Shown one piece after another: positions 1 to 10,200 of a DNA stretch of 45,901 nucleotides. Source of the DNA: Muribaculaceae bacterium (GTDB lineage: Bacteria > Bacteroidota > Bacteroidia > Bacteroidales > Muribaculaceae); the NCBI GenBank assembly GCA_029060285.1, contig JAIDUH010000071.1:1-45901 (forward strand), in the 5' to 3' direction. How positions within the stretch are numbered: position 1 is the stretch's first letter; each line of letters opens with the position of its first letter. Position numbers and translations under genes: made by a program. The notes under the pieces were generated by a model, which had not been told where the DNA came from, did no database searches, and saw only the letters and a program-made list of their open reading frames with translations.

Positions 1-1277
1 AAATAAAGATCGTGGCTTCCGTCACGTTTCTTTATATTAATCTTGCTTTCTTTCCAGTCTTTGGAAGCACCACAATTTAGCACGCCAAGAAGTTCTCCGT
101 TGGGAGCATCAAGCCTCACTTCGATAGCAGCAGAAGGGTTGTTGCCACGTGTGCGGGCAGAAAAGCTTTTTGCGCCTTCACCAAAATTCACTTCCCTTAC
201 CTTGATCCAATCTCCGGGGTCAACATTGTTGACATATACACAATGAATATTGTCATATCCAATACCAATACCCTCTTCCCAGGCAATAGTCTCTCCCTGC
301 TGACGCACATAAGGATTCAGTGGGTCAACACTTTTCAGCACTCCCCTCTTGTCATGGTGGATATACGGTATTGAACCATCCTCATTAAAATCGAACGGAA
401 CTACACTCGCGGTGCGACGACGGCTATGAGATTCGGGAAGACCTTCATCCATATAGAAGAAATACCACTGGCCCTTGTATTCGCACATGCCGGTGTGATT
501 GCCCATACCCCCATGCTCGAAGGCACGCATTATCTGTCCGCCATATTTCCATGGACCGAGCGGAGAATCTGCCCATGCCCAGTCTGTTGCTTCCGGACAG
601 AAAGAAGCATATGCAAGATAGTACTTGTCACCTCTTTTCGTGAACCATGGTGCCTCCTCATAATCCGGGCCAAAAGCCTCTTTGTCTTTGATTTCAAACA
701 CCTTGATATCTCCGTCACGGCTAATCATATCTTCGTTAAGCTTGACAGCATAGAGTGCATTGTTTCCCCAATAGAGATAAGCTTGGCCATCATCGTCGAT
801 GAATACAGTAGGATCGATATCTTCCCACCCATGACCTCCATAGTTGGTTTCATCGGGATATGTAAGTTGGTTTTTACCACCAAGCGGATTGACAAACGGA
901 CCATACGGGGAGTCAGAAACAAGTACAGGGACTCCACTCGTAGATGGATAGAAATAGAATTTACCGTTGCGATATGCCATCTGCGAAGCATTTGCGTTCT
1001 CATGCTCACCAAACATTTCCTTTGCATTGAATATTGGAGCATGGTGAGTCCAGTTTACCATATCTGTTGTGGTGAAAATGAGATAGTCTTTCATGACAAA
1101 CTGATTAGGAGTAGCTTCCATCTCGTCGTGACCTGTGATGAGATATAGCGTATCTCCCACTACGAGCGGAGCCGGATCCGGAGTAAATTCTGTTTGGGAA
1201 ATGGGATTCTGAGCCATTGCCACAAGTGACGATCCCACAATAAAAAGTGCCGGGAGCACCTGTTTAATTCTTTTCAT
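1..1277 (-). CDS. GH43 glycosidase with C-terminal CBM6-like domain, 3' end outside window
   Basis: This is a secreted arabinofuranosidase/xylosidase-type enzyme, cut by the left edge of the window; 425 residues are visible. The ATG at 1277-1275 (read on the minus strand) starts with MKRIKQ and a signal peptide ending near AMAQ. The five-bladed GH43 features are present: the general-base Asp in FTPDPAP (D34), the modulator Asp in DIDPTVFIDDDG near residue 157, and the acid Glu in EEAPWF near residue 209. From about residue 290 a beta-sandwich resembling CBM6 begins (GDWIKVREVNFGEG and later SFSAR). The frame is open to base 3. It begins 17 bases after the stop of the next GH43 gene and is almost certainly co-transcribed with it. 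Arabinoxylan is the likely target given the GH115 nearby; the exact linkage is not resolved. Confidence 0.85.
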   Translation of the reverse strand, partial: MKRIKQVLPALFIVGSSLVAMAQNPISQTEFTPDPAPLVVGDTLYLITGHDEMEATPNQFVMKDYLIFTTTDMVNWTHHAPIFNAKEMFGEHENANASQMAYRNGKFYFYPSTSGVPVLVSDSPYGPFVNPLGGKNQLTYPDETNYGGHGWEDIDPTVFIDDDGQAYLYWGNNALYAVKLNEDMISRDGDIKVFEIKDKEAFGPDYEEAPWFTKRGDKYYLAYASFCPEATDWAWADSPLGPWKYGGQIMRAFEHGGMGNHTGMCEYKGQWYFFYMDEGLPESHSRRRTASVVPFDFNEDGSIPYIHHDKRGVLKSVDPLNPYVRQQGETIAWEEGIGIGYDNIHCVYVNNVDPGDWIKVREVNFGEGAKSFSARTRGNNPSAAIEVRLDAPNGELLGVLNCGASKDWKESKINIKKRDGSHDLY

Positions 1278-1294
1278 ATAATGTATGTTTTTAA

Positions 1295-2881
1295 TTATTC
1301 TTTCGTTATTCCACTCTCTGTTAATGTTATAGGAAGGATATTGCCTTCTTCATCAAAATAAAGAGGCTCTACGCAAACCTGTCGTCGGCAGTCTCCTCCA
1401 GGCTCTCCATCGTGCATATACGACCCGTCATGATAGAACAAATACCATTTTCCATTGAACTCATTTACTGAAGGATGAATGGTAAATCCGAATTTTGCAG
1501 GTCCGGTGATCAGTCCTCCGTATTTCCAAGGACCTTCGATGCTCTCAGCCATTGAATAAGCAAGCTGTTCCGGTTGCACGCCGGGAGCGTCGGCTGCATA
1601 GACATTATAGTATTTTCCATTGCGTTTGAATAGCCACGGACCTTCTGACACATTGCGTATACCCATGTGCATGACCTCCCCATCGAGTTCTATCATATTA
1701 TCCTTTAGGCGTGAGAGATAGAAATCACCATTGCCCCAGACTATCCAAGCCTGGCCATCATCGTCGATCAAGACTGTAGGATCAATGTCTGCATTCCATC
1801 TATGAGAATCCGGTGTCATATCATCAGTGATAAGGGGATCTCGATCAAGGCGTGCCGGCACATATGGCCCAAGTGGATTATCCGCTAATGCCACATCTAT
1901 TGCATGCCTTCCATTACGCATATCATCAAGAGTGACATAATAGTAAAACTTACCGTTACGTTCCACTACCTGCCCTGCCCAAGCCCCGTTTGGATTGGCA
2001 TATGGGAAATCTGATGCCTTAAGCACTACTCCATGGCATTCCCAATTTTTCATATCCTTAGTAGAATAAGCCACCCAATGAGGCATCGTGAACCAGCCTC
2101 CCGGTTCAGCACAGTCCTCCCCTACAAATGCATAAATACGATCGCCTACCACCGTGCAAGCCGGATCTGCAGTGAGACGATCTGTGAAAATTGGATTCTC
2201 TCCGGCATGGCGTTCTCGCCCGGTTCCACTTATAGAGAAGTTTTTTATAGCGCCTTTCCTTACTTGCAGTGAGTTTGGAAATCCACCGGGATAACCTCTT
2301 CCTATTACCCAACGGCTTGCCATTGCCGGCATTACAGGGCCTACATACTCCAAAGTGGATTCATCCCATTTATCTCCATCTACAGATACCGACAAACTAA
2401 GCGATGAGTTCTTCAAATCTTCGTCGGCTACTCCTTTAATCCTGACTTTAATCCATTCTCCGGGTATTACTTTTTCTCCAGCAAATATTCGATGTTCTTT
2501 GCCATTTGAATCTGTGATCTCTGTGAAAATGCGTTCTACAGTCGGATCAAAGCCAACCATTATTCCGGCTGAATCATTATAGCGACTCCCCTCCTTGCAT
2601 ACAAACACTTGCTCCGTAAGATTTGTATTCACTTGCGCTTCAAAAGCCATATCCATCGACTTTCTGAAATCTGCATAAAACAGACTTGTCTTAGGGTCGG
2701 TAAAAAACTCATTGCAGTCAAGAGTAAGGATAGTATCAGTGTTCTGGATTCCAAAATCCTTAAAATCTCCTTTTATACCATGGTGCTCCCCATCCGCAAT
2801 CTTTGCAATCTGAGACTGAGCATGGCTACATATTGAGAACGCAAAAATCAAAGTGGAAAACACAAGTGTCTTTTTCTTCAT
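1295..2881 (-). CDS. GH43 glycosidase with N-terminal concanavalin-like domain
   Basis: A 528-residue secreted glycosidase with signal peptide MKKKTLVFSTLIFAFSICSHA. Residues about 40-220 form a beta-rich module resembling a laminin-G/concanavalin fold (SLSVSVDGDKW, WVIGRG). Residues about 225-520 form the GH43 propeller, with candidate catalytic residues D239 (TADPACTVVGD), D367 (NADIDPTV) and E413 (VSEGPWLF). GH43 enzymes remove arabinose or xylose from xylan and arabinan; the subfamily cannot be fixed by eye. It is first in a minus-strand pair with the truncated GH43 gene, 17 bases apart, and diverges from the GH115 gene. A -7 box lies 23 bases upstream of the ATG. Confidence 0.88.
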   Translation of the reverse strand: MKKKTLVFSTLIFAFSICSHAQSQIAKIADGEHHGIKGDFKDFGIQNTDTILTLDCNEFFTDPKTSLFYADFRKSMDMAFEAQVNTNLTEQVFVCKEGSRYNDSAGIMVGFDPTVERIFTEITDSNGKEHRIFAGEKVIPGEWIKVRIKGVADEDLKNSSLSLSVSVDGDKWDESTLEYVGPVMPAMASRWVIGRGYPGGFPNSLQVRKGAIKNFSISGTGRERHAGENPIFTDRLTADPACTVVGDRIYAFVGEDCAEPGGWFTMPHWVAYSTKDMKNWECHGVVLKASDFPYANPNGAWAGQVVERNGKFYYYVTLDDMRNGRHAIDVALADNPLGPYVPARLDRDPLITDDMTPDSHRWNADIDPTVLIDDDGQAWIVWGNGDFYLSRLKDNMIELDGEVMHMGIRNVSEGPWLFKRNGKYYNVYAADAPGVQPEQLAYSMAESIEGPWKYGGLITGPAKFGFTIHPSVNEFNGKWYLFYHDGSYMHDGEPGGDCRRQVCVEPLYFDEEGNILPITLTESGITKE

Positions 2882-2903
2882 TTGATATTAGATTTGTTAA
2901 AAT

Positions 2904-2912
2904 GCAAAATTA
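2904..2912 (-). promoter_or_regulatory. -7 promoter box for the GH43 pair
   Basis: Reading the minus strand gives TAATTTTGC, matching the Bacteroidetes -7 consensus TAnnTTTGC, 22 bases before the GH43 start at 2881. I see no clear TTTG box at the expected upstream distance, so activator-dependent expression is possible. Confidence 0.5.
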
Positions 2913-3051
2913 ACAAAAATCTGCCGAATATCCACCCCTCTCGACTCGCATATCCGTAAGTTTTCGTAACAAAATGAGCTGCTATTACAAATTCTTATCT
3001 TTCCATTACATATGTTGCATCCCTTCTTTTTTTAAATAAGAACTATTTTAT

Positions 3052-3060
3052 TAACTTTGT
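3052..3060 (+). promoter_or_regulatory. -7 promoter box for the GH115 gene
   Basis: TAACTTTGT lies 28 bases before the GH115 ATG and fits TAnnTTTG. No convincing -33 box is seen. With the minus-strand box at 2904 it defines a divergent promoter region of about 200 bases, a plausible place for a shared regulator to bind. Confidence 0.45.
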
Positions 3061-3088
3061 AAATCAAAACATACCATTTTAAAATACC

Positions 3089-5650
3089 ATGAAAAAGATT
3101 CTTACAATCATGATGGCATTTATTATCATGATGCCGTTGACCGCAAAAAGAAGCGAGCAAAACTTTATCATTGCTGACAATGGTAAAGTTGCTCCGATTG
3201 TAGTGGCTGGAAATGACTGGCCCGGAGTGAGCAGGGCAGCCTCCGACCTTGCTGATGACATTGGTAAAGTCACCGGTGTAAAATCGGCGGTCTATCCTAA
3301 CAGTCCGATTAAAAAGGGGAATATTATTGCAGGTACTATTGGGAAAAGCAAACTTATCGACGCTCTCATAGAAAAAGGAAAACTTGATGTGGATTCAGTG
3401 AAAGGGCAATGGGAGTCGTACGTGACAGATGTAATCGATGGAAATCTAATCATCGCCGGAAGTGACAAACGCGGTACGATCTACGGAATCTATGATATTA
3501 GCAAAAAAATAGGGGTCTCCCCTTGGTATTATTGGGCTGATGTGCCGGTGGCCCATAAAGATAGACTGGAATATAATGATGGCAGAGTGGTGCAACCCTC
3601 TCCCAAAATGAAATATCGTGGCATATTCATCAATGATGAATGGCCATCATTCGGAGGGTGGTGTGTCAATCGGCATGGAGGTGTAAACTCAAAGGCTTAT
3701 GCCACAATGTTTGAACTTTTGCTCCGTCTGAAAGCCAACTATCTCTGGCCTGCTATGTGGGACACTGCTTTCAATGAGGATGACCCGGAGTGTCCACGAC
3801 TTGCTGATGAGTATGGCATAGTGATGGGTACCAGCCACCATGAACCTATGATGCGTGCCCACAAAGAATACACCCGCAGAAAGGATCAAATCGGAGCTTG
3901 GGACTATAAATCAAATCCTGAAAGAATTGAAAAGTTCTTTAGAGAGGGTATGGAACGCAATAAGGATTATGACAATATTGTCACTATCGGCATGAGAGGA
4001 GATGGCGATGTCGCTATGGGAAAGGGAGACGACACTGACAATATGGAGACACTTCGAAACGTAATTAATGCACAGCGTGGTATTCTTTCAGATATTTATG
4101 GTAAAGCGGATTCTGTACCGCAACTGTGGGCTATCTTCACGGAAGTTCAAAGATATTACGATGCCGGTTTCAATGTCCCGGAAGACGTTACGCTTCTCTT
4201 CTGTGACAATAACTGGGGATACATACGGCGTACCGCACCTAAAGAAGAAAAAGGAAGAAAAGGGGGCTTTGGGATGTACTACCACATCGATATGAACGGA
4301 GGTCCATGGAACGACCGTTGGATAAATACCTCTCCCCTTCCTAAACTACGAGAACAGCTTAATCTCGCTTATCAGTCAGGTATCGACCGTATTTGGATCA
4401 TAAATGTAGGTGACCTAAAGCCCAAGGAATTGCCAATTGACTTCATAATGGATTATGCCTGGAATCCGGATGCCATCGGTCCCGGCGATGAAAAAACATG
4501 GCTCAGAGATTGGGCTGCCGCTAATTTCAGTGAAGATCTTGCTGATGACATTTCGGATGTGCTCGCCAAGTATCCTAAATACAATCTGTGGAGAAAACCG
4601 GAAGTGCAGACTGCCGGCATCTTCAGTGTGGAGAACTATAATGAGGCAGAACGCACGGATTCCCTTTGGGCAGCTCTTGAAGAGAAAGTGGAAAATATAA
4701 AGAAAAGAATCCCTGTAGAAATGTGCGATGCCTTCTACCAACTTGTATATTATCCCGCCATAGCCTCATCGGGAGTTGCAAGATTATATATTGCTGCCGA
4801 ACAGAACCGGTATTATGCGGCTAAAGGAGACCCACGGGCAAATGCATATGCAGACAAGGTCAAGGAACTCTTTGTAAGGGATGCAGAACTTACGCGATAT
4901 TACAACGACTCTATCAGCAATGGGAAATGGAAAGGGATGATGCAGGATAAGCATATCGGGTATACCCAGTGGTTTATGCCGGACGATAACATCATGCCGG
5001 AAGTCACTTATGTTGACTCCAATTCTCCTTCTGATCAAGAGAATAAGCAATTCAGAACAATGGAATACTCCGTCCCGGCTATCAAATACGATAGAATAAA
5101 GGGAAGCAGAGGAGTGAATTGGATTATTCTTCCTGATCTTGGGAGAGGAGATGGCTGTATGGGTATTGACGATGTGAATGCATCTTCATTCATGGATGCC
5201 GGAGAATCCCCAACTTTGGAATATGACATAGAAGTTGAAGATGGCGACAGCATAAAGATAGCCATAGCTATTCTTCCTACACAGGATGTCGATCCAGCTC
5301 GTGGACTTAGATTGGGAGTTCAACTTGATGAAGGGCTCATCGAAGTTATAGACGCTCGCCGAGGTCTTGTAGATACATTTGACGAATACACTCCTGCAAA
5401 TCTGAAGAATTCAAAAAAGCTTAAACCGCTGCCTCCACGCGGCAAGATGGCACTTAAAGGACATGGTAAGGGAATGCGAAATGAAGTGTTCGACAATCTT
5501 CGTTGGCTCGATGTCACATTTCCTATAGCTGACACAGGCAAACATACGCTGAAGATAAAGATGATAGATCCGGAAATAGTAGTGGAACGCATCGTGATAA
5601 ATCCTGATGATTCTCACTACAGTTATTTCGGACCTCCTGAAAAGAAATGA
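3089..5650 (+). CDS. GH115 family alpha-glucuronidase
   Basis: An 853-residue secreted enzyme with signal peptide MKKILTIMMAFIIMMPLTA. It fits GH115, which removes 4-O-methyl-glucuronic acid from internal and terminal xylose of glucuronoxylan. In order: an N-terminal beta/alpha domain (IIAGSDKRGTIYGIYDISKKIG, about residues 20-150), the catalytic barrel from about 170 (KYRGIFINDEWPSFGGW, LKANYLWPAMWDTAFNEDD, GTSHHEPMMRAHKEY), then a helical part and the C-terminal GH115_C beta domain (about 660-850). Length is normal for the family. It is transcribed away from two GH43 genes, and together they would strip glucuronyl and arabinosyl/xylosyl decorations. No SusC/SusD is present beside it. Confidence 0.93.
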   Translation: MKKILTIMMAFIIMMPLTAKRSEQNFIIADNGKVAPIVVAGNDWPGVSRAASDLADDIGKVTGVKSAVYPNSPIKKGNIIAGTIGKSKLIDALIEKGKLDVDSVKGQWESYVTDVIDGNLIIAGSDKRGTIYGIYDISKKIGVSPWYYWADVPVAHKDRLEYNDGRVVQPSPKMKYRGIFINDEWPSFGGWCVNRHGGVNSKAYATMFELLLRLKANYLWPAMWDTAFNEDDPECPRLADEYGIVMGTSHHEPMMRAHKEYTRRKDQIGAWDYKSNPERIEKFFREGMERNKDYDNIVTIGMRGDGDVAMGKGDDTDNMETLRNVINAQRGILSDIYGKADSVPQLWAIFTEVQRYYDAGFNVPEDVTLLFCDNNWGYIRRTAPKEEKGRKGGFGMYYHIDMNGGPWNDRWINTSPLPKLREQLNLAYQSGIDRIWIINVGDLKPKELPIDFIMDYAWNPDAIGPGDEKTWLRDWAAANFSEDLADDISDVLAKYPKYNLWRKPEVQTAGIFSVENYNEAERTDSLWAALEEKVENIKKRIPVEMCDAFYQLVYYPAIASSGVARLYIAAEQNRYYAAKGDPRANAYADKVKELFVRDAELTRYYNDSISNGKWKGMMQDKHIGYTQWFMPDDNIMPEVTYVDSNSPSDQENKQFRTMEYSVPAIKYDRIKGSRGVNWIILPDLGRGDGCMGIDDVNASSFMDAGESPTLEYDIEVEDGDSIKIAIAILPTQDVDPARGLRLGVQLDEGLIEVIDARRGLVDTFDEYTPANLKNSKKLKPLPPRGKMALKGHGKGMRNEVFDNLRWLDVTFPIADTGKHTLKIKMIDPEIVVERIVINPDDSHYSYFGPPEKK

Positions 5651-5782
5651 CGCTTGTCATAAATCTTTAACAAAATGGTAATGGATTTTAGAGAACTAAA
5701 CGAAGTTTTTTATCGTTTTATCATCGAAAGAGAAACCTCAGGTTTCCAGATAAATATTTATTAACTCTAAAGTCTCTTAATT

Positions 5783-5941
5783 ATGGCAGCACTGAACATA
5801 CCTCTGATCTCCTGGTGCATCATCGTAGCAGCGATGACAGTCTTCATCTCGGTAAGACTTTTCCATAAGAGTCATAATCCGGCGCCTCAGCAAAAAATGG
5901 TAGCTAAAAGAGATAAGTTAATGAAAAATGTCAAATATTGA
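5783..5941 (+). CDS. Small single-pass membrane protein, unknown function
   Basis: A 52-codon ORF with ATG at 5783 and TGA at 5939-5941. It has one hydrophobic segment (residues about 6-24: IPLISWCIIVAAMTVFISV) followed by a basic tail rich in K and H. It overlaps the start of the ThrE gene at 5928 by 14 bases in another frame, so it could be translationally coupled or act as a leader. I do not recognise the family. The 132 bases before it hold a short perfect hairpin (5732-5746, 7-bp arms) without a T-run and no clear promoter. Coding status is supported only by composition and position. Confidence 0.4.
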   Translation: MAALNIPLISWCIIVAAMTVFISVRLFHKSHNPAPQQKMVAKRDKLMKNVKY

Positions 5942-6755
5942 TATTTCATCCGCTCAGTCAGAGGCACTCCCTGAATGCGAAATAGGGGAAAATGCTTCTC
6001 TTAAAGAGATTTGTCTATTTCTCTCAGAATATTCGGCGTGGCTCCTCGGAAGTGGGGCCACGTCTATACGTCTTGAAAAGAACGTAAGGCGCATGGCTGA
6101 ATCCATGGGTTGCAAGGCTGAAATGACTATCCTTCCGAGGCATATTCATATGACAGTTTTCCTTCCCGACCGTTCGGACAGCTATACTTATATCGTTGCC
6201 ACACACCCAATGGCAATCAGCTTCAATGTAAATACATGCTTAAGCCGTCTAAGCTGGAGCATGGCAGACGATCATTTGTCGCTGAAAGAGGCCCGTGAGA
6301 AATTTGAGAAAATAATCAAGACTCCTGCCGCCGACAAACATCTTGTACTCTTCCTTGCTTCCTGTGCAAATGCTGCTTTTTGCCGTCTCTTTACCGGAGA
6401 CTGGGCTGCTGTTGGAGTAGTGTTTTTTTCCACTCTTGTAGGATTTTATATCAAGCAGATTCTGACAGCCCGCAAAGTCGACGTACGCCTCGTGTTTATC
6501 ATCTGCGCTTTCATATCGTCAATTCTTGCAAGCACTGCCACTCTTTTCAGTTTCGGGCATACCCCGGATATTGCCGTAGGTACAAGTGTATTATATCTTG
6601 TGCCGGGGATTCCGTTTTTGAACTCTTTCAGTGATATGCTCAACGGGCACTATATTTGTGCCTTCGGGCGTTTCGTCCATGCCGTTGTCTTGACATGTTG
6701 CCTGTCGCTTGGACTTTGCGGTGGAATGTTATTGATGCACTTAAGTATGTTTTAG
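5928..6755 (+). CDS. Threonine/serine exporter family protein, ThrE N-terminal part
   Basis: A 275-residue protein resembling the ThrE (DUF1212) domain. The N-terminal half is soluble and holds the family region SEYSAWLLGSGATSIRLEKNVRRMAESMG. The C-terminal half contains about four or five membrane spans (for example VRLVFIICAFISSILASTATLF and VGTSVLYLVPGIPFLN). In this family amino-acid export often needs a second small membrane protein, and the next gene, 2 bases downstream, supplies it. The substrate in this organism is inferred from the family only. Confidence 0.82.
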   Translation: MSNIDISSAQSEALPECEIGENASLKEICLFLSEYSAWLLGSGATSIRLEKNVRRMAESMGCKAEMTILPRHIHMTVFLPDRSDSYTYIVATHPMAISFNVNTCLSRLSWSMADDHLSLKEAREKFEKIIKTPAADKHLVLFLASCANAAFCRLFTGDWAAVGVVFFSTLVGFYIKQILTARKVDVRLVFIICAFISSILASTATLFSFGHTPDIAVGTSVLYLVPGIPFLNSFSDMLNGHYICAFGRFVHAVVLTCCLSLGLCGGMLLMHLSMF

Positions 6756-6757
6756 TT

Positions 6758-7240
6758 ATGTTACTGCAGGTTCTCCAAGACGCTTTGTTTGCAGCGATAG
6801 CTGCCATAGGATTTGCATCTATCAGCAATCCTCCTAAGAAAGCATATCTGTTTTGTGCGATAATTGCTGCTGTCGGACATTCCGCTCGATATTTATTGAT
6901 GAATTCATCACTTTTCGATATCCATATTGTAGCGGCAAGCGCCATCGCAGCTTTCATAGTCGGTACTCTCGCAGTCTTGTTGTCGCCATGCGGAAAGATG
7001 CCTGCAGAAACATGTCTTTTCCCTTCTTTGCTTCCTATGGTGCCGGGAATTTATGCCTACAAAGCCTTTGGCGGGTTAATGATGTGCCTGACCCATGGAG
7101 GAGAAGTGGAATTTGGTCATTATTTCTTCCTTTTTGCAAGCAACGGATTGACCTGCATCTTCATTCTCCTCGGCATGGTAGTCGGAGGCACTCTTCCCAT
7201 CTTTCTATTCAAAAACATTGCATTTCAAGCCACTCGCTGA
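6758..7240 (+). CDS. Threonine/serine exporter family protein, ThrE C-terminal part
   Basis: A 160-residue integral membrane protein of the ThrE_2 (DUF3815) type, starting MLLQVLQDALF. The ATG at 6758 is chosen because it follows the TAG of the first half (6753-6755) by 2 bases; an upstream in-frame ATG at 6656 would lie deep inside the partner gene. It has about four or five membrane spans, with the family-like PSLLPMVPGIYAYKA region. It completes the split ThrE exporter. Its last 16 bases overlap the 3' end of the convergent DUF5107 gene. Confidence 0.82.
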   Translation: MLLQVLQDALFAAIAAIGFASISNPPKKAYLFCAIIAAVGHSARYLLMNSSLFDIHIVAASAIAAFIVGTLAVLLSPCGKMPAETCLFPSLLPMVPGIYAYKAFGGLMMCLTHGGEVEFGHYFFLFASNGLTCIFILLGMVVGGTLPIFLFKNIAFQATR

Positions 7241-10200
7241 GAATTCTCCATGTGCTGGAAGGTCTTGAATGAAATTGCTCCTTGATGATTGATGTCCATA
7301 TCCATCAATAAATTCAGATACTTGTCTGATTTCTTGAAATTGCCAAGGCCATATTCTCCAAGTGCAAGCAGGTAGAGGCAGTGCTTTCTGTTCGCCTCAT
7401 CAAGATTGCCATCCCAGATCATCAGGTCGGGCAAGGAAACAGCAAAATAATCCATAGTCACCTTGTCATGATAATGTTGCTGTCCGAAATTCACAAGTTT
7501 GTTGAAGTAAGAGCGAGCCTTGTTTTCATCCCCCAATGCACGAAATGCTAACCCTGCATAGAATATCTTATCGGGTTTGGCATCATTATAATACATAGCT
7601 GCAGCTGGTTCTGTTGGTCCTAAAGTTGCCTTCAGGAAACACTCTTCAGCCTTCCCCTCTTCGCCAAGTTCCTTATGACATATGCCGAGAAGATAATAAA
7701 AATCATTCTCTTGGGCTCCATACAGTTTCCCTTCTCCTAAATGTTTGGGATATACAAGACACTCTTGAAGCAAAGAGACGGCATCATCATATCTCTTTTC
7801 AGAAATGGCAATCTTCGCAAGTTCCAGACGAGAGATCTGGTACTGTCCTGACACTTTTCCTTCACCTCCTTCCCAAGGATGGAATATATGGCTGTCAAGC
7901 AACTCCTTGGCGTCAGAATACCTGCCTGTCTGGTTGAGCAAGGTGATCCTTTCAAGCACCAGATCATCACGCTTGTTTGTCAATTCAAGATGATTCTCCA
8001 AAAGCCGGAGTCTGTCTGTATGGGGATAACCCAATGTTCTGTAAAGCTGGTCGAGTTCCATCAGCACCCTTCCATCAGAAGTATCAAGGGTGAATGCTTT
8101 TTCCATATATTCTACAGCTTTCTCCGCGTTATGAAGCTTATTGAAATAGCACAAGGCCAAGTTTCTCCATACTGTAGGATATTGTGGATTCAGTTCAAGA
8201 GCCTTCTCCCAATTCTTTTGCGCTTCATCATACTGCCTTTTGTCATAATATATGTTTCCAAGCAAATAATGGGCATTTGCATCAGCCAGATTATTATTTA
8301 TGGCAAGTTTTAGTGCAACAATGGCATGCAACGAATTTGGAAAACATCCGGTAGGATCCATTGCAGCAGCTATCTTCCAAATCTCTTCTGCCTCCGACGC
8401 ATGCTTGCCATGCCAAAGAGCAGCCGCTTTAAAGTATTTGCTCATTAAAGAAGATGCACCACTTTCCTCACCCAAATCAAGGACTTTCACTGCAAGATCA
8501 TAATGCCCGGATTCAAGAAATCCTATTGCAAGCTCTTCATAGTTGTGGGCATCGTTGCGAAGCAGCAAGAAAAGGCGATCCATATCCCCTTTTGATTTTG
8601 AAATGAGTGCCTTTACAAAAAGGCATCCGAAATTGAAGGGATCAATATCAAGAGAATCATCGCACAATGAGAGAGCTTCTTCTTTCTTTCCTGTCTCCAG
8701 AAGTATGAGTGCTCTCAAAGACCTCGCTCCATGATTATGCCAATTGTGGTTCAGGCATTTTCTTGTTTCATCAAGTGCATCTTCAGTCCTTCCTTGTTTG
8801 GAAGATATCCGCGCACACTCCAAATATCCGGCATCCTGCCAAGCTTTGTTCCATGTAGATTTATAGAATCTGGAATATGCTTCGTCATATTTCCCTTGAT
8901 ATTTTAGTGCCACTCCAAGATTGAAAAGAGGCTCGCCATCATATGGGTTAGGATTTCTCCTGGTGATTACTTTCACGGCTTTGTTCAGAAATTTCTCAGC
9001 CAGTTCGAAACGCACTTTGCGAAGATACCACAGTCCAAGTGCATTATTGCATCGGTAATCGTCCGGATCTCTTCTTAAAGCCTCCTCGTAATAATCCACT
9101 GGAGAGAAGGTAGCGTGGCGATATTGCTCAAGATGGAGCCCTGTCAGATACAGCTGTTCATTTGTCTTTATCTCTACCGGTGCCAATGCGGCTTCCGCTG
9201 CGTCGGGAATGGGTCTTATCTCATCTGATTCAGCATGCCATTCAAGTCTTTCAGAAATCCCCCAAGTCACTTTCAGGTGGATTTCATCAAAGTTTTTTCC
9301 TTTCAAAGGGATTGTCTTGATATATATTTTTTCAGGAGAAATTTCTATAGATTCTTCCGACAGAAGTTCGCCATCATCTCCACTCAAGACAATCTTGAAG
9401 TTATCTTTTTTCGTGGCAAAAAGTTTCAGAATTACTTGCTTTCCGTCATCCGTAGGTTCAATGTTCATCAGGAGGTCACGGACTGCATTCTTCACCATCC
9501 CGAGTTCTCTGTAGGGTAGGAAATACTGGGTGAATTCTTTTTCCTCAAAAGGCATAAGCCATGAGAAGTCTGGTTGGTTTTCGGTATATACCCCGGCCAT
9601 AAGTTCTATATAAGGACCATCCTCATCAGTGAGATTCCTGTCCCAAGCCCGACCGAAGTCACCATTGCCCCATGTCCACTGTTTCTTGCCGGGGCTGACG
9701 TGATGGCTCGCCACATGCAGCATTCCTGCTTCCGTATCGAATTCATATCCTCCTTCGAAATCATATCTTGAGTTGACTCCCATATAACTCGTCGGAACAT
9801 AAATATTTTTGTAGTTTGCTATATCCACTCCTGCGGAATAGTCCATCTTGTAGTAAGTGCCCGTAGCTATTGGGAATGAGGATACAGCTCTTTTTCCATG
9901 ATCAAATACAGCATTGATATCCGGTGGAAATACCGAGCGATAATGTTCATTTACAGACACTGCCGGATTTGCCCACCATAGGAAAGTCTGTGGAAGATCA
10001 GTCGGGTTATAAAGCACACCTTTAATTTCGATATACGCACAACCGGGACGCAGTGTGAAGCCTGCCATTCCCTTCTGGTGGAACATTCTCTCCACTTCTC
10101 CTACCCATACAGTCACAGATCCGTCCGGATTATTCTCTATCGTGCAGTCGACGGGCATATATGTCGACGGTCGGTGATGTTGAGGCCAATTAAATTCAAT

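Noticed and set aside
426-1148. 240-codon plus-strand ORF
   Set aside because: Antisense shadow of the truncated GH43 gene, which has clear catalytic motifs in the minus-strand frame.
5732-5746. Terminator after the GH115 gene
   Set aside because: The hairpin has just 7-bp arms, a one-base loop and no T-run, so it is not listed as a terminator.
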